Source of the DNA: JACZYA01 sp965247455 | GTDB lineage: Bacteria > Acidobacteriota > Terriglobia > Acidiferrales > 2-02-FULL-67-57 | Assembly (NCBI GenBank): GCA_965247455.1 | Contig: CBDFHE010000012.1 | Location: forward strand, 56,045 to 120,044 | Direction: 5' to 3' | Length of the DNA stretch: 64,000 nt | Shown here: one piece after another, positions 33,715 through 42,957 of the stretch | Layout of the letters: the number at the start of each line of letters is the position of its first letter | How positions within the stretch are numbered: position 1 is the stretch's first letter | The notes under the pieces: generated by a model | Databases searched by the model: none | Told to the model about the DNA's origin: nothing | Seen by the model: the letters and a program-made list of their open reading frames with translations, nothing else | Position numbers and translations under genes: made by a program

Positions 33715-34192
33715 ACACGCGCACCCGGCCGCCCTCGTCCCCCACGTCCACCCGGAACCTGGCCTTTCTCGGAACAGTCAGTCGGAAATAGGGGGTCACA
33801 ACCTCGAAGCTGTCGCCGCGGCGCAAGCGGACCTTGAAGGTGCCTGTGCCCCGCTCAAGGAAAAGCTGCGTGACCCGCTCCCCATTGTCCAGCAGGATCA
33901 GCTCCTCCAGAAGCAGGTGGGAGCCCGGCGCCAGGCGCGCCAGGGCTTCGTCTTCAAATTCTACCACCGCCACGCCGTCCGGCGTCTCGACCGCAGCGCC
34001 GTGCTCCAAGGGCAGGTGGAGCAGACCGCGCGTTGGCTGCGCCCGTCCCGGCAGGGCAACTTGCACGTCTCCCTCGACAAAACTCAACCGGACGATGCGA
34101 GCATAACTGTGGGCAGCCAGCCCCAGCGGAAGACTCAACAGAAGTACTACCAGAAGAGGAAACCCTGCTTTCGACGCTACCCACTTTCTCAT
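33341..34192 (-). CDS. Secreted FecR-domain protein, probably C-terminally truncated
   Basis: 283 residues with a signal peptide (KAGFPLLVVLLLSLPLGLAAHSYA) and a FecR-type beta domain: VEGDVQVAL, FEDEALARLAPGSHLLLEEL, RRGDSFEVVTPYFRLTVPRK and RVRVFKGRVRVTEGGNQVEV. The C-terminal third is Tyr/His/Gly-rich and low in complexity. The last residues (HVRRRRS) are read from the antisense of the neighbouring gene, so the original end is missing. Such proteins probably act in the periplasm or on the cell surface; no FecI-type sigma factor is near. Confidence 0.75.
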   Translation of the reverse strand: MRKWVASKAGFPLLVVLLLSLPLGLAAHSYARIVRLSFVEGDVQVALPGRAQPTRGLLHLPLEHGAAVETPDGVAVVEFEDEALARLAPGSHLLLEELILLDNGERVTQLFLERGTGTFKVRLRRGDSFEVVTPYFRLTVPRKARFRVDVGDEGGRVRVFKGRVRVTEGGNQVEVSKGQMFELDAGRGEYSLARDGELDSWDEWNDYRDGVRAGRVRYRPYYTGTAVYYSHSHWAHYADPYYFCSYFYPYYGGSRYYAGSHHYGYWSVFFGHHSGRHVRRRRS

Positions 34193-34384
34193 CGGCTTTT
34201 CCCCCTTTGCCGACAGAAGCGAGACTAAGCTCTGCTCTCTCCTACTTTATGATGCGCTGCTTTGAGATTTCGTTGCCGTCGCTTCGCCATAATCTTGCGC
34301 CAATTCCTCCCGAATGGCAAGGCCGTCAAACCCCTGGCCCGGGTTTGTGAAACCCCAACCCCAGGACGACCGCCTGCGCACGGA

Positions 34385-34804
34385 CTACTTCTTGAAGAGG
34401 TTTTCAAAGGCGCGCCGGGCATCCTCCGGCCGCGCGCTGCCCGGCGAAGTCTCTCGTTCCACCGTCGTGCGAATGGCAAAGTAGGAGCAGTCGTTGCGGG
34501 CATCTTTCTGCCCGATTCTCTTCTGGATGGGCTGCGTACACTCAAACCGGCTGGCGGTATCGAAGTGGGCGCACTGCCTGCACGAGTGCAGCTCGAACCC
34601 GCACTTGGAGCACCGCCCCAGCGGCTCGGTCAGCGCCGGCAACACCGTGCCGCACTGAGCGCAGCGCGATACGGTTCGCATACCCGGCATGCGCGGCTGG
34701 CGCGGCCCGATGCTCTCTCCCCGTTTGGGAGGCGCCTCCCGCTTTTCGCGCTTCTCGCGCCCGTAGGCGTCCATGTAGCCTTTGTGCCTGTACTTCCTCT
34801 CCAC
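34385..34804 (-). CDS. Zinc-ribbon protein of unknown function
   Basis: 139 residues. A basic N-terminal stretch (residues 1-45) is followed by a compact cysteine-rich core: CAQCG, CSKCG, CRQCAHFD and FECTQ, enough for two zinc sites. The C-terminus is charged (RPEDARRAFENLFKK). The layout suggests a nucleic-acid or protein-binding zinc ribbon, but I do not recognise a named family. It lies alone between the FecR gene and the SprA-like gene. Confidence 0.7.
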   Translation of the reverse strand: MERKYRHKGYMDAYGREKREKREAPPKRGESIGPRQPRMPGMRTVSRCAQCGTVLPALTEPLGRCSKCGFELHSCRQCAHFDTASRFECTQPIQKRIGQKDARNDCSYFAIRTTVERETSPGSARPEDARRAFENLFKK

Positions 34805-34956
34805 CGCTTTCCTCCCGCTCCGGTACTACCCTGTGCTGACAGGAGTGTACTCCCAAACACCTCTTCCGGGCAGGGTGAAACCGCAGTACCCCTAAGGCCG
34901 GACGGCAATCTGCCGATGAGTATGAATGGAGGAGTAGATTGTAAGGAGTTGCCAGG

Positions 34957-35613
34957 TTGGTGAACAGAATTCAAGGCCCTCCCTCGCTTCTCGCCCGCGC
35001 CGCGGCTCTTGCACCTCGCTCCGGCTCCGGCAGCAGCAAGCGCCCCTCGCTTGAGGCCGTGCGTGCAGGCAACAAAAAGGTGGCCGGGCCCCAACCGTCT
35101 GCCGCCGAGGCCCGCCAAGTCGCACAACTCCAACAGATCGATCAACAGGTGCGCCAGCACGAGCAAGCCCACCTAGCAGCAGGAGGAAACCTGGTGATCG
35201 GCGCACCCACGTTTCAATATGTGACCGGTCCCAATGGGAGGCGCCATGCCGTGGGCGGGGAAGTCAGGATTGATACCTCCCCGGTGGAGGGCGACCCGGA
35301 AGCCACGCTGCTCAAGGCGCAACAAATCCGACGCGCGGCGCTGGCGCCGACGAGCCCATCGGCGCAAGACCGAAACGTGGCGGCGAAAGCGTCCAGCCTG
35401 GAAGCCCAAGCTCGCCAGGAGTTGTTGCGGGAAAAACAAACCGGCGCTTCGGAAACAACTGGCTCCGCCTCGGCAGACAATTCACTCAGCGCTTCTCGTC
35501 CTGAGTCTGAGCCCTCTTCCCCCGAAGCTGACAGGACACAAATCGCGGGCGCCCGCATCAACGTCGCCGACTACTACAAGCAACTGCTGGCTGATCTGAC
35601 GGCAGGGATCTAG
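34957..35613 (+). CDS. SprA-related putative metalloprotease-like protein
   Basis: About 218 residues. The core RQHEQAHLAAGG followed by FQYVTGPNGRRHAVGGEVRI and SPVEGDPEATLLKAQQIRRA is the hallmark of the SprA-related family, in which HEQAH resembles a zinc-protease HExxH-type site. Both ends are low-complexity and probably disordered. The start is TTG at 34957, with AAGGAG 8 bases upstream; a GTG at 34960 is the alternative. Activity has not been shown for most members. Confidence 0.75.
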   Translation: MVNRIQGPPSLLARAAALAPRSGSGSSKRPSLEAVRAGNKKVAGPQPSAAEARQVAQLQQIDQQVRQHEQAHLAAGGNLVIGAPTFQYVTGPNGRRHAVGGEVRIDTSPVEGDPEATLLKAQQIRRAALAPTSPSAQDRNVAAKASSLEAQARQELLREKQTGASETTGSASADNSLSASRPESEPSSPEADRTQIAGARINVADYYKQLLADLTAGI

Positions 35614-35649
35614 CTGACCTACGTTAAGGCCGGTTGCTCGAATGTCGGA

Positions 35650-37095
35650 CTACAAACTAAACCCGCCGGATTGCTCGAAGGCGTGAGTGAGCCGTAGCAG
35701 GCGGGCTTCATCGAAGTGCTTGGCGAAAAGTTGCAGGCCAATCGGTAATCCCGCTTTGGATTTTCCGCAGGGGACTGAGAGGCCGGGCACGCCCGCCAGC
35801 GAGCCGGTCACAGTGTAGATGTCGGCCAGGTACATTTGCAGCGGGTCGTCGGTCTTCTCGCCCAGCTTGAAGGCGGGCGTGGGCGCGGTCGGAGTCACCA
35901 GCGCGTCCACCTGCTCGAAGGCGCGGAGGAAATCCCGGTAGAGCAGCGTGCGCACTTTCTGCGCCTTCAGGTAGTAGGCCTCGTAGTAGCCGGCGCTGAG
36001 CGCGTAGGTGCCGAGCATGATGCGCCGCTTGATTTCCGCTCCGAAGCCGGCGCCGCGCGTGGCGTGGTACATTGCTTCCAGACTGTCGGCCCCGGGCGCG
36101 CGAAAGGCGTAGCGCACGCCGTCGTAGCGCGCCAGGTTGGAGCTGGCTTCGGCGGTGGCGATGATGTAGTAGCAGGCGATGGCGTACTCAGTGTGCGGCA
36201 GGCTGACCTCGCGCAGCTCGCAGCCCAGCTCCCGCAGCTGCTCGATTCCCTTCTCCACCTGCGCGCGCACCTCGGCGTCCAGGCCGGCACCGAAGTACTC
36301 CTTGGGCACGCCGACCTTCATTCCCTTCACCGGCTTCTCCAGCTCCGCCGCGAAGTCCGGCACCGGCACATCCGCCGAGGTGGAATCGTTGGAATCGCGC
36401 CCGGCCATCACCTGGAGAACCGCGGCTGCATCGCGCACGGTGCGGGCGAAGGGGCCGATGTGGTCGAGCGAAGACGCAAACGCAATCAAGCCGTAGCGCG
36501 AGACGCGCCCGTAGGTTCCCATCACGCCCACCACCCCGCAGAAACTTGCCGGTTGGCGGATGGAACCGCCGGTGTCCGAGCCCAGCGACGCCACCGCCAG
36601 CGCGTCCGCCACCGCCGCCGCCGAGCCGCCGCTCGACCCGCCCGGCACCCGCTCCAGGTCGTGCGGATTGCGAGTGGGAAAGTAGCCGGAGTTCTCGGTC
36701 GAAGAACCCATGGCGAACTCGTCGCAGTTGGTCTTGCCCAAGATGACGGCGCCCGCCTGCTCCAAGCGGCTGACCGCGGTGGCGTCGTAGGGCGGACGAT
36801 AGTTTTCCAAGATGCGCGAACCGGCGGTGGTGGGCACTTCGCGCGTGGCAATCACGTCCTTGATCGCCATCGGCACACCCGCCAGCGGCGGCAGCGGCTG
36901 CTTCTTCTCCACCATGCGGTCAATGGCGGCCGCCTGCTCCAGCGCCCGCTCGGGACTCAGACTCAGGAACGCTTTGACCTGCGGATCGCGCTCGTTGATG
37001 CGCTTCAAGTGCGCCTCGGCGATCTCCCGCGCGGTGACGGCGCGCTTCCGGAGTTGCTCCTGCAACTCAGCGATGGTCAGCTTGGTCAAATCCAT
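35650..37095 (-). CDS. gatA: Glutamyl-tRNA(Gln) amidotransferase subunit A
   Basis: The amidase subunit that makes Gln-tRNA(Gln) (and often Asn-tRNA) from mischarged tRNA, 481 residues. The Ser-cisSer-Lys amidase site is visible: the Lys in PMAIKDVI and the serines in PGGSSGGSAAAVADA and GSDTGGSIRQPASFCG. It starts one base after the gatC stop. gatB, which would complete the GatCAB complex, is not in the window. Confidence 0.97.
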   Translation of the reverse strand: MDLTKLTIAELQEQLRKRAVTAREIAEAHLKRINERDPQVKAFLSLSPERALEQAAAIDRMVEKKQPLPPLAGVPMAIKDVIATREVPTTAGSRILENYRPPYDATAVSRLEQAGAVILGKTNCDEFAMGSSTENSGYFPTRNPHDLERVPGGSSGGSAAAVADALAVASLGSDTGGSIRQPASFCGVVGVMGTYGRVSRYGLIAFASSLDHIGPFARTVRDAAAVLQVMAGRDSNDSTSADVPVPDFAAELEKPVKGMKVGVPKEYFGAGLDAEVRAQVEKGIEQLRELGCELREVSLPHTEYAIACYYIIATAEASSNLARYDGVRYAFRAPGADSLEAMYHATRGAGFGAEIKRRIMLGTYALSAGYYEAYYLKAQKVRTLLYRDFLRAFEQVDALVTPTAPTPAFKLGEKTDDPLQMYLADIYTVTGSLAGVPGLSVPCGKSKAGLPIGLQLFAKHFDEARLLRLTHAFEQSGGFSL

Positions 37096-37096
37096 T

Positions 37097-37396
37097 TTAG
37101 CGTTCGATCACTTTGGGAACTTTCATGAAAGTCTCGTCCGCATCGGGCGCCGCCGCCAGCGCCTGCTGGCGCGGCAGGCAGGGGCCGACCGCGTCATCGC
37201 GCAGCGCGACGTCGGCGCGCGAGGGAGCCAGCACCTGCGCCATAGGCTCCACCTGGGAGGTGTCCACCTGATTCAGCTTGTCAACGTAGGTAAGGATGGC
37301 GTCGAGCTGCTGCCGCATGTGCTCGCGCTCCTCTTCCCGCAGCTCCAGGTGAGCGAGCGCGGCCACGTGCTCCACATCTTCGCGGGTGATCTTCAC
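37097..37396 (-). CDS. gatC: Glutamyl-tRNA(Gln) amidotransferase subunit C
   Basis: The small stabilising subunit of GatCAB, 99 residues. KITREDVEHVAALAHLELRE at the start and FMKVPKVIE at the end are typical. An ATG at 37423 would add nine residues, but GGAGGA lies inside that extension, about 5 bases before the GTG at 37396, and family members begin with this KITREDV segment, so GTG is preferred. The gene is divergent from maf. Confidence 0.94.
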   Translation of the reverse strand: MKITREDVEHVAALAHLELREEEREHMRQQLDAILTYVDKLNQVDTSQVEPMAQVLAPSRADVALRDDAVGPCLPRQQALAAAPDADETFMKVPKVIER

Positions 37397-37473
37397 GGAT
37401 TCCTCCGGCGAAAGAAACGCCATTGTAGCACGAGAAAAATCCCGCGCCGGGCCGTATAATTACCGCGGCACCG

Positions 37474-38055
<582 letters not shown>

Positions 38056-38056
38056 T

Positions 38057-38239
38057 CTAGCCCGTTTTGGGCTTCTCGCCCGCCTGCGCGTCCGGTTTCT
38101 CTTCCGCTTTCATCTCTTCCTTGAACCCGCGCAAGCCGCGCGCCAGCCCGCGCATCATGTCGGGGATGCGGTTGGCGCCGAAGAACACCATCAGCACAAA
38201 GGCGATAATCAGGATTTCCCATAAACCAAGTCGCGGCAT
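38057..38239 (-). CDS. tatA: Sec-independent translocase protein TatA/TatE
   Basis: The 60-residue pore-forming subunit of twin-arginine export. GLWEILIIAFVLMVFFGANR is the single membrane helix with the invariant FG motif, followed by the amphipathic helix DMMRGLARGLRGFKEEM and a charged tail. The cysteine- and motif-free length fits TatA or TatE. tatB and tatC are not nearby. Confidence 0.93.
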   Translation of the reverse strand: MPRLGLWEILIIAFVLMVFFGANRIPDMMRGLARGLRGFKEEMKAEEKPDAQAGEKPKTG

Positions 38240-38344
38240 TAGTCTTGCTCCTCAATTTGATTCTAAGGGCGGGGGGCGCGGGAGTCAAATGAAATCAGTC
38301 TCCGGCAGGCGACGAAGAACCTCATAAGTTGCTGATTTTTCAGA

Positions 38345-38412
38345 AAAACAGATTCCTCGCCCGCCTGCCTGCCACGGCAGGCAGGCCGAAGGCAGGCAAG
38401 CTCGGAATGACT
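38345..38412. repeat. Palindromic repeat block
   Basis: GCCTGCCTGCC and GGCAGGCAGGC form a palindrome at 38363-38386, flanked by AGATTCCTCGC and CTCGGAATGAC, the arm sequences of the long inverted repeat at 13331-13461. Confidence 0.7.
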
Positions 38413-38438
38413 GGGGAAAAGATTTCTTCATCACGCTG

Positions 38439-40352
38439 CTAGAGTTGGAGGACGCGCACGTCGCCCACGCGGCGGGTGAGGCGCCGGCGGTCGAGGTATT
38501 CGAGCAGCGGGATGGCGTACTTGCGGGTCACGCCCGTGAGCTGCTTGAAAGCGGCGACGGAGATGCGGTCGCCCTGCTGCCGCTTGTAGTCGCGCAGCAG
38601 CGCTTCCAACCGCCCCACCGCCTCCTGGTGGAACAACAGCTCCTCGCTGACCCGCACCAAGACCTTGTCGCGCAGGAGAATGTGGATGATCTTCTGCGCC
38701 CGCTTCGCTTCCACCCGGGCTTTGGCCAGGACTTCCTTTACGGTCGGCACGCTCAAGCCGGCGCGCGCAAACGCCTGCTCGATGGCCGCCTTGGCGTCTG
38801 CCTCTTCGCGGCTCAGCGTCACCTCGCGGCCGGCGCGCTTCACCCGGTCGCCCGCCACCGTCACTTGACCTCCCGCCGCCAAATCCGTCAGCACGGAATC
38901 AAACAGCGCGTCCGGGGCGCGGCGGAAGACGCGCTCCTTCAGCTCCCGCTTGGGAATCCCCTCCAGCAGCGGCTCCTTGCGGTGGAAGGCTTCGATGGTC
39001 TTCAGCGCCGAGGCGCTCAGCACCGCCAGCCGCGCAACGCTGACCACGGTCAGAGGCGAGTCTGCAATGCGACGTGCTTTCCCCGCCTGCACCAGCGCGT
39101 CAACCGCAGCCCGCAACTCGCTTTCCCGCCAACCGGTCTGCGACACCAGGCGCCGGGCCGTCAACGCACCTACCGGCTCTCGCCCGAGCAGCGCTGCCAA
39201 CACTCGCTCGCGGCTGCCGCCAGCCAGCGTCTTGAGGAAAGAGAGGGTGCCTGCATCGCCGCGCTTGTGCTTGCCGGCCTGAATAGACAGGATGCAGCCG
39301 CCGCCGATGGTGATGACCGGAGAAAACTGGCGAATGATGAAGCGGTCGCCCGGCAGGACCAGAATCGGCCCGGCCAGGCGAAGCTGCGCGAAGCACTCCT
39401 GGCCGGGCTTGAGCTGCGGGCGGTCGAGCAGGCGAGCTTCCGCGATTAACTCGGCGGTTCCTTGATGGAAGTGAACTCGCGCGCCGTCCCTCAGCGGTCG
39501 CGCAGAAGGCAACAGGTGCAGGAAAACATCCACCCGCTCGGTGGGCTCAAACAGGTCGGGGGCGGCCAGCACCATTCCGCGCACCAACTCGCCCGCCTCC
39601 ACTCCCGCCAGATTGAGTGCGGTGCGCTGGCCGGCCAGGGCGCGCGGGGCCGCACGGTTGTGTACCTGGACGCCGCGCACGCGCAGCTTGCGCCGCTGCG
39701 GGAAGACCTCAACTTCCTCGTCCTTGGCGACGCTGCCGCCGATGAGCGTGCCGGTGACGACGGTGCCAAACCCTTTCATCACGAAGGCGCGGTCCACCGG
39801 CAAACGGAAGTGGTCGCCGGTGTCCTTGCCGGGCACAGAAGCCGCTACGCGCTTCAGCTCTTGCTTGAGCGCGTCCAGCCCCGCGCCGGTCTTGCTGCTC
39901 AGCGGAACGATGGGCGCGCCTTCCAGGAATGAGCCTTTGAAGAACTCTTCAGTTTCCAGCCGCACCAACTCCAGCACCTCCGCATCCACCAAGTCAGCCT
40001 TGGTCAGCGCCACCAGCCCGCGCGCGATGCCGAGCAGGCGGCAGATGTCAAAGTGCTCGCGGGTTTGGGGCTTGATGGACTCGTCGGCGGCGATGACCAG
40101 CACCACCAAGTCAATGCCGCCCGCGCCCGCCAGCATGTTTTTGACGAAGCGCTCGTGGCCGGGAACGTCCACGAAGGCAACGTGTAGGCCATCCAAGTCG
40201 AGGTGAGCGAAGCCGAGGTCGATGGTAATGCCGCGACGCTTCTCTTCTTGCCAGCGGTCGGGGTCGGTGCCGGTGAGCGCCTGCACCAGCGCCGACTTGC
40301 CGTGGTCAATGTGGCCGGCGGTGCCGACGATGACGTGCTTTGCGGAAGACAT
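38439..40352 (-). CDS. selB: Selenocysteine-specific elongation factor SelB
   Basis: Delivers selenocysteyl-tRNA to UGA codons marked by a SECIS hairpin. The 637 residues start with a GTPase domain (GTAGHIDHGKSALVQALTG, DVPGHERFVKNM, TKAD), followed by the EF-Tu-like barrels with GFGTVVTGTLIGG and four winged-helix domains at the C-terminus that bind SECIS RNA. Its presence implies that the organism makes selenoproteins. selA, selD and tRNA-Sec are not found in this window. Confidence 0.95.
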   Translation of the reverse strand: MSSAKHVIVGTAGHIDHGKSALVQALTGTDPDRWQEEKRRGITIDLGFAHLDLDGLHVAFVDVPGHERFVKNMLAGAGGIDLVVLVIAADESIKPQTREHFDICRLLGIARGLVALTKADLVDAEVLELVRLETEEFFKGSFLEGAPIVPLSSKTGAGLDALKQELKRVAASVPGKDTGDHFRLPVDRAFVMKGFGTVVTGTLIGGSVAKDEEVEVFPQRRKLRVRGVQVHNRAAPRALAGQRTALNLAGVEAGELVRGMVLAAPDLFEPTERVDVFLHLLPSARPLRDGARVHFHQGTAELIAEARLLDRPQLKPGQECFAQLRLAGPILVLPGDRFIIRQFSPVITIGGGCILSIQAGKHKRGDAGTLSFLKTLAGGSRERVLAALLGREPVGALTARRLVSQTGWRESELRAAVDALVQAGKARRIADSPLTVVSVARLAVLSASALKTIEAFHRKEPLLEGIPKRELKERVFRRAPDALFDSVLTDLAAGGQVTVAGDRVKRAGREVTLSREEADAKAAIEQAFARAGLSVPTVKEVLAKARVEAKRAQKIIHILLRDKVLVRVSEELLFHQEAVGRLEALLRDYKRQQGDRISVAAFKQLTGVTRKYAIPLLEYLDRRRLTRRVGDVRVLQL

Positions 40353-40435
40353 TATTTGCTATCGCTTCAGCGCGCAGGGGAAATGCAAATGATAGCAGAA
40401 GGCGGTAGTGAGCCTTTTTGAAAATGGGAAGCTCA

Positions 40436-40580
40436 CGCCGAGCCCCGTGGCTTGTCCTGAGCAATGTCGAAGGGCACCTGCCACGGGACGCCTATGCCCC
40501 TTTATCCGCCCGGCGGCCTGCCTGCGGTAGGCAGGCGGGTGCCCCGCCAAAGAAAGCGGGACAGGCCGCCGGGCTCAGCG
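40436..40580. repeat. Palindromic repeat block upstream of selB
   Basis: CCCCGTGGC...GCCACGGG near 40444-40488 forms a large hairpin containing TGTCCTGAGCAATGTCGAAGG, and CCTGCCTGCGGTAGGCAGG lies at 40517-40535. The gap 40353-40620 contains no gene and no tRNA-Sec. Confidence 0.65.
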
Positions 40581-40620
40581 CCAAATTAACATTGTGAAAC
40601 TGACTCGCTACCCAGAAGGC

Positions 40621-41361
40621 TTAGTCCAGCGCTGCTGCGATGGAGTCCGCCATCGCCTGCAAGGCGCGCGCGGGCGAACGAGCGCCGGTGATGGCGCGGC
40701 CTACCACCACATAGTCAGCGCCGGCGCGGATGGCTTCCGCCGCCGTGGCGACGCGGGCTTGGTCGGAGGCGCGGCGCTGTCCGGCGGCGCGGATGCCGGG
40801 CGTGACGATCAGAAAATCCTTTCCGCAGGCGCGGCGCAGCGTTTTCACGTCGGTGGGAGCGGCGATGACGCCGTCGCATCCGCTGCGTTGCGCCAACTGT
40901 GCCAGCCGGACCACGTTCCGCTGCACGCTGCCGGGGAAACCCACGCGCTTCAACTCCGCGCCATCCAAACTGGTGAGGACGGTGACTCCGAGCAGGCGCG
41001 GCCGCCGCCGCGCCGGAAACTTCCCCAGCGCCGCGCGCGCGGCCTGCAACATGCGCGGGCCGCCGCTGGTGTGCACGGTGATGAGGCTGGCACCCATCCG
41101 GGCGGCGTTCGCGCAGGCCTCAGCCACGATGTGAGGAATGTCGTGGAACTTCAGGTCGAGGAAAACTCGGTGGCCAGCTTTGACAAGCTGACGGATAATG
41201 CGCGGGCCTTCGGCGGTGAAAAGCTGCGAGCCGACTTTGACTAAGCCGGGACGGGCGCCCAGCCGCTTGACCAACCTCAGCGCCTCCGAGGTGCCGGGGA
41301 CGTCCAAAGCGACGATGATGCGCGCGCGCGCTGCCTGCAGACGGTCCACGCCAGATCGCAA
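40621..41361 (-). CDS. pyrF: Orotidine 5'-phosphate decarboxylase
   Basis: Converts OMP to UMP, the last step of pyrimidine synthesis. The 246 residues contain RIIVALDVPG, the catalytic FLDLKFHDIPHIV (Lys and Asp) and TPGIR with ADYVVVGRAI. The start is TTG at 41361, with GGAG 5 bases before it; a GTG at 41349 is the other option. A much longer frame upstream is the shadow of rlpA. It is the last of three minus-strand genes that include rlpA and pyrD. Confidence 0.92.
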   Translation of the reverse strand: MRSGVDRLQAARARIIVALDVPGTSEALRLVKRLGARPGLVKVGSQLFTAEGPRIIRQLVKAGHRVFLDLKFHDIPHIVAEACANAARMGASLITVHTSGGPRMLQAARAALGKFPARRRPRLLGVTVLTSLDGAELKRVGFPGSVQRNVVRLAQLAQRSGCDGVIAAPTDVKTLRRACGKDFLIVTPGIRAAGQRRASDQARVATAAEAIRAGADYVVVGRAITGARSPARALQAMADSIAAALD

Positions 41362-41410
41362 AGCAACTCCGGAAAAGATTGGTGTCCGACCACAGTCGGA
41401 AGGAAGGATT

Positions 41411-41860
41411 TTACCTGGAATCGAGGGCGGCGCGATAGACCTCCACGCGCACCTGCGCCAGTCCTTGGTGGCGGAAGCCGAGAACATCGGCAGCGGCTTC
41501 GGAAACGTCGATGATGCGATCCTTCGGCACCGGCCCCCAGTCGTTGATGACCAGCACGGCCGAGCGGTCGTTCTGCAGGTTGGTGACCCGAACCACGGTG
41601 CCGTGCCGCAAAGTTCGGTGGGCGGCGGTGAGGGCGTAGCGATTGTAGATTTCCCCACTGGCGGTGAGCCGCCCGTGGAAGTAGGGCCCGTACCAACTGG
41701 CTTTTCCTTCCAGGACGGAGGCGATCGGAAGAGCAAACTCCGCGCTGGAGGTTTCCTCTGTATCGGCCAGAACCGGCAGCGGAGCCTGCACCCACAACGC
41801 CGTCGCTCCCACGGCGGCCAAACCCAGACCAAGCACACTCGCAATGATTGCTTTACTCAT
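41411..41860 (-). CDS. RlpA-like septal lytic transglycosylase
   Basis: 149 residues with an N-terminal hydrophobic signal (residues 3-32) and a double-psi beta-barrel. GKASWYGPYFHGRLTASGE, AHRTLRHGTVVRVTN and VLVINDWGPVPKDRIIDVS match RlpA, and the His in AHRTL and Asp in INDWGP correspond to the catalytic pair of active RlpA enzymes. There is no C-terminal SPOR domain, which E. coli RlpA has, so septal targeting may differ. The short length is typical of many bacterial homologues. Confidence 0.85.
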   Translation of the reverse strand: MSKAIIASVLGLGLAAVGATALWVQAPLPVLADTEETSSAEFALPIASVLEGKASWYGPYFHGRLTASGEIYNRYALTAAHRTLRHGTVVRVTNLQNDRSAVLVINDWGPVPKDRIIDVSEAAADVLGFRHQGLAQVRVEVYRAALDSR

Positions 41861-41997
41861 TTTCCCCTTGATTCCCCCCGGGTTTTAGTTTTTTGGTTGA
41901 ATTGCTCCGATGTGGTTTTTTATGTGGTCACTGCAGTTGTTCTTCCATCACCATACAGTTTAGCAGGTATCCTGTCGGAAGGCAAGGCATTTTCGCT

Positions 41998-42954
41998 TCA
42001 GCTTCGCTTCTCCGTATCTGTTTTGAGTGTCCCGCAGAGTTCCTTTACACTCGCTATCCCATTCTTTCTGCAATAGTTCTCCACCTCTTCTAAGATGCGC
42101 ACGGCGGCAGAAGGTTGCACGAAATTTGCCGTTCCCACCTGCACCGCCCGCGCCCCCGCGACCAGAAATTCCAGCGCATCGGCCCCGGTGGCAATGCCCC
42201 CCAGGCCAATCACCGGCACGCGCACGGCACGCGCGACCTCCCAGACCATGCGCAGCGCCAGCGGCTTGATGGCGGGGCCGGAAAGCCCCCCGGTGGGCTG
42301 CCCCAGACGCGAGCGGCGCGCCTCCAGGTCGATCGCCATGCCGGTCCAGGTATTGGCCACTGACAGCGCATCGGTGCCCGCCTCAGCGGCAGCGCGGGCG
42401 AGCGCCACGATATCGGTGACGTTGGGCGAGAGTTTCACCATCAGCGGCCGCCGAGCCGCCGCGCGCCGGGCGGCGCCGACCACCTCGCGGGTGAGCTCCG
42501 GGTCAATGCCGAACTGCATGCCGCCCTTCTTCACATTGGGGCAGGAGATGTTCAACTCGTAGGCGGCCAGGCCCTCGGCCTGCTCCAGTTGGCTGATGAC
42601 CTCCACGTACTCCTCCACCGTGTGGCCGAAGACGTTGGCAATGATAGCGGTGTCGTACTGCCGCAGGGCGGGGAGCTTTTCGGCAATGAACCGGCGCACG
42701 CCGATGTTCTGCAAGCCGACCGCATTCAGCATCCCGGCCGGGGTCTCGCACAAGCGCGGGGCCGGCGCTCCCTCGATGGGCTGCGCCGACAACCCTTTGA
42801 CGACGATGCCCCCCAGCCGCTTCAGGTCCACCAAGTCAGCGAACTCCACCCCATAGCCAAAGGTGCCGGAGGCTACCAGTATGGGATTCTTCAGGCGCAG
42901 CCCGGCCAGCCCCGCCGATGGCGGGGCCAGCTCAACGCTGAGGTCCACCTGCAT
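41998..42954 (-). CDS. pyrD: Dihydroorotate dehydrogenase, class 1B type
   Basis: Oxidises dihydroorotate to orotate using FMN. The 318 residues include NPILVASGTFGYG, the active-site NISCPNVKKGGMQFG with the Cys base of class 1 enzymes, MVKLSPNVTDI and GLGGIATGADALEFL. Class 1B enzymes pair with an electron-transfer subunit PyrK; no pyrK is adjacent, so the class call is by sequence resemblance only. It follows the phosphatase gene by three bases. Confidence 0.93.
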   Translation of the reverse strand: MQVDLSVELAPPSAGLAGLRLKNPILVASGTFGYGVEFADLVDLKRLGGIVVKGLSAQPIEGAPAPRLCETPAGMLNAVGLQNIGVRRFIAEKLPALRQYDTAIIANVFGHTVEEYVEVISQLEQAEGLAAYELNISCPNVKKGGMQFGIDPELTREVVGAARRAAARRPLMVKLSPNVTDIVALARAAAEAGTDALSVANTWTGMAIDLEARRSRLGQPTGGLSGPAIKPLALRMVWEVARAVRVPVIGLGGIATGADALEFLVAGARAVQVGTANFVQPSAAVRILEEVENYCRKNGIASVKELCGTLKTDTEKRS

Positions 42955-42957
42955 GCG

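Noticed and set aside
40353..40620. tRNA-Sec next to selB
   Set aside because: No 90-base cloverleaf with a TCA anticodon or T-arm was found; the stretch is made of palindromic repeats.
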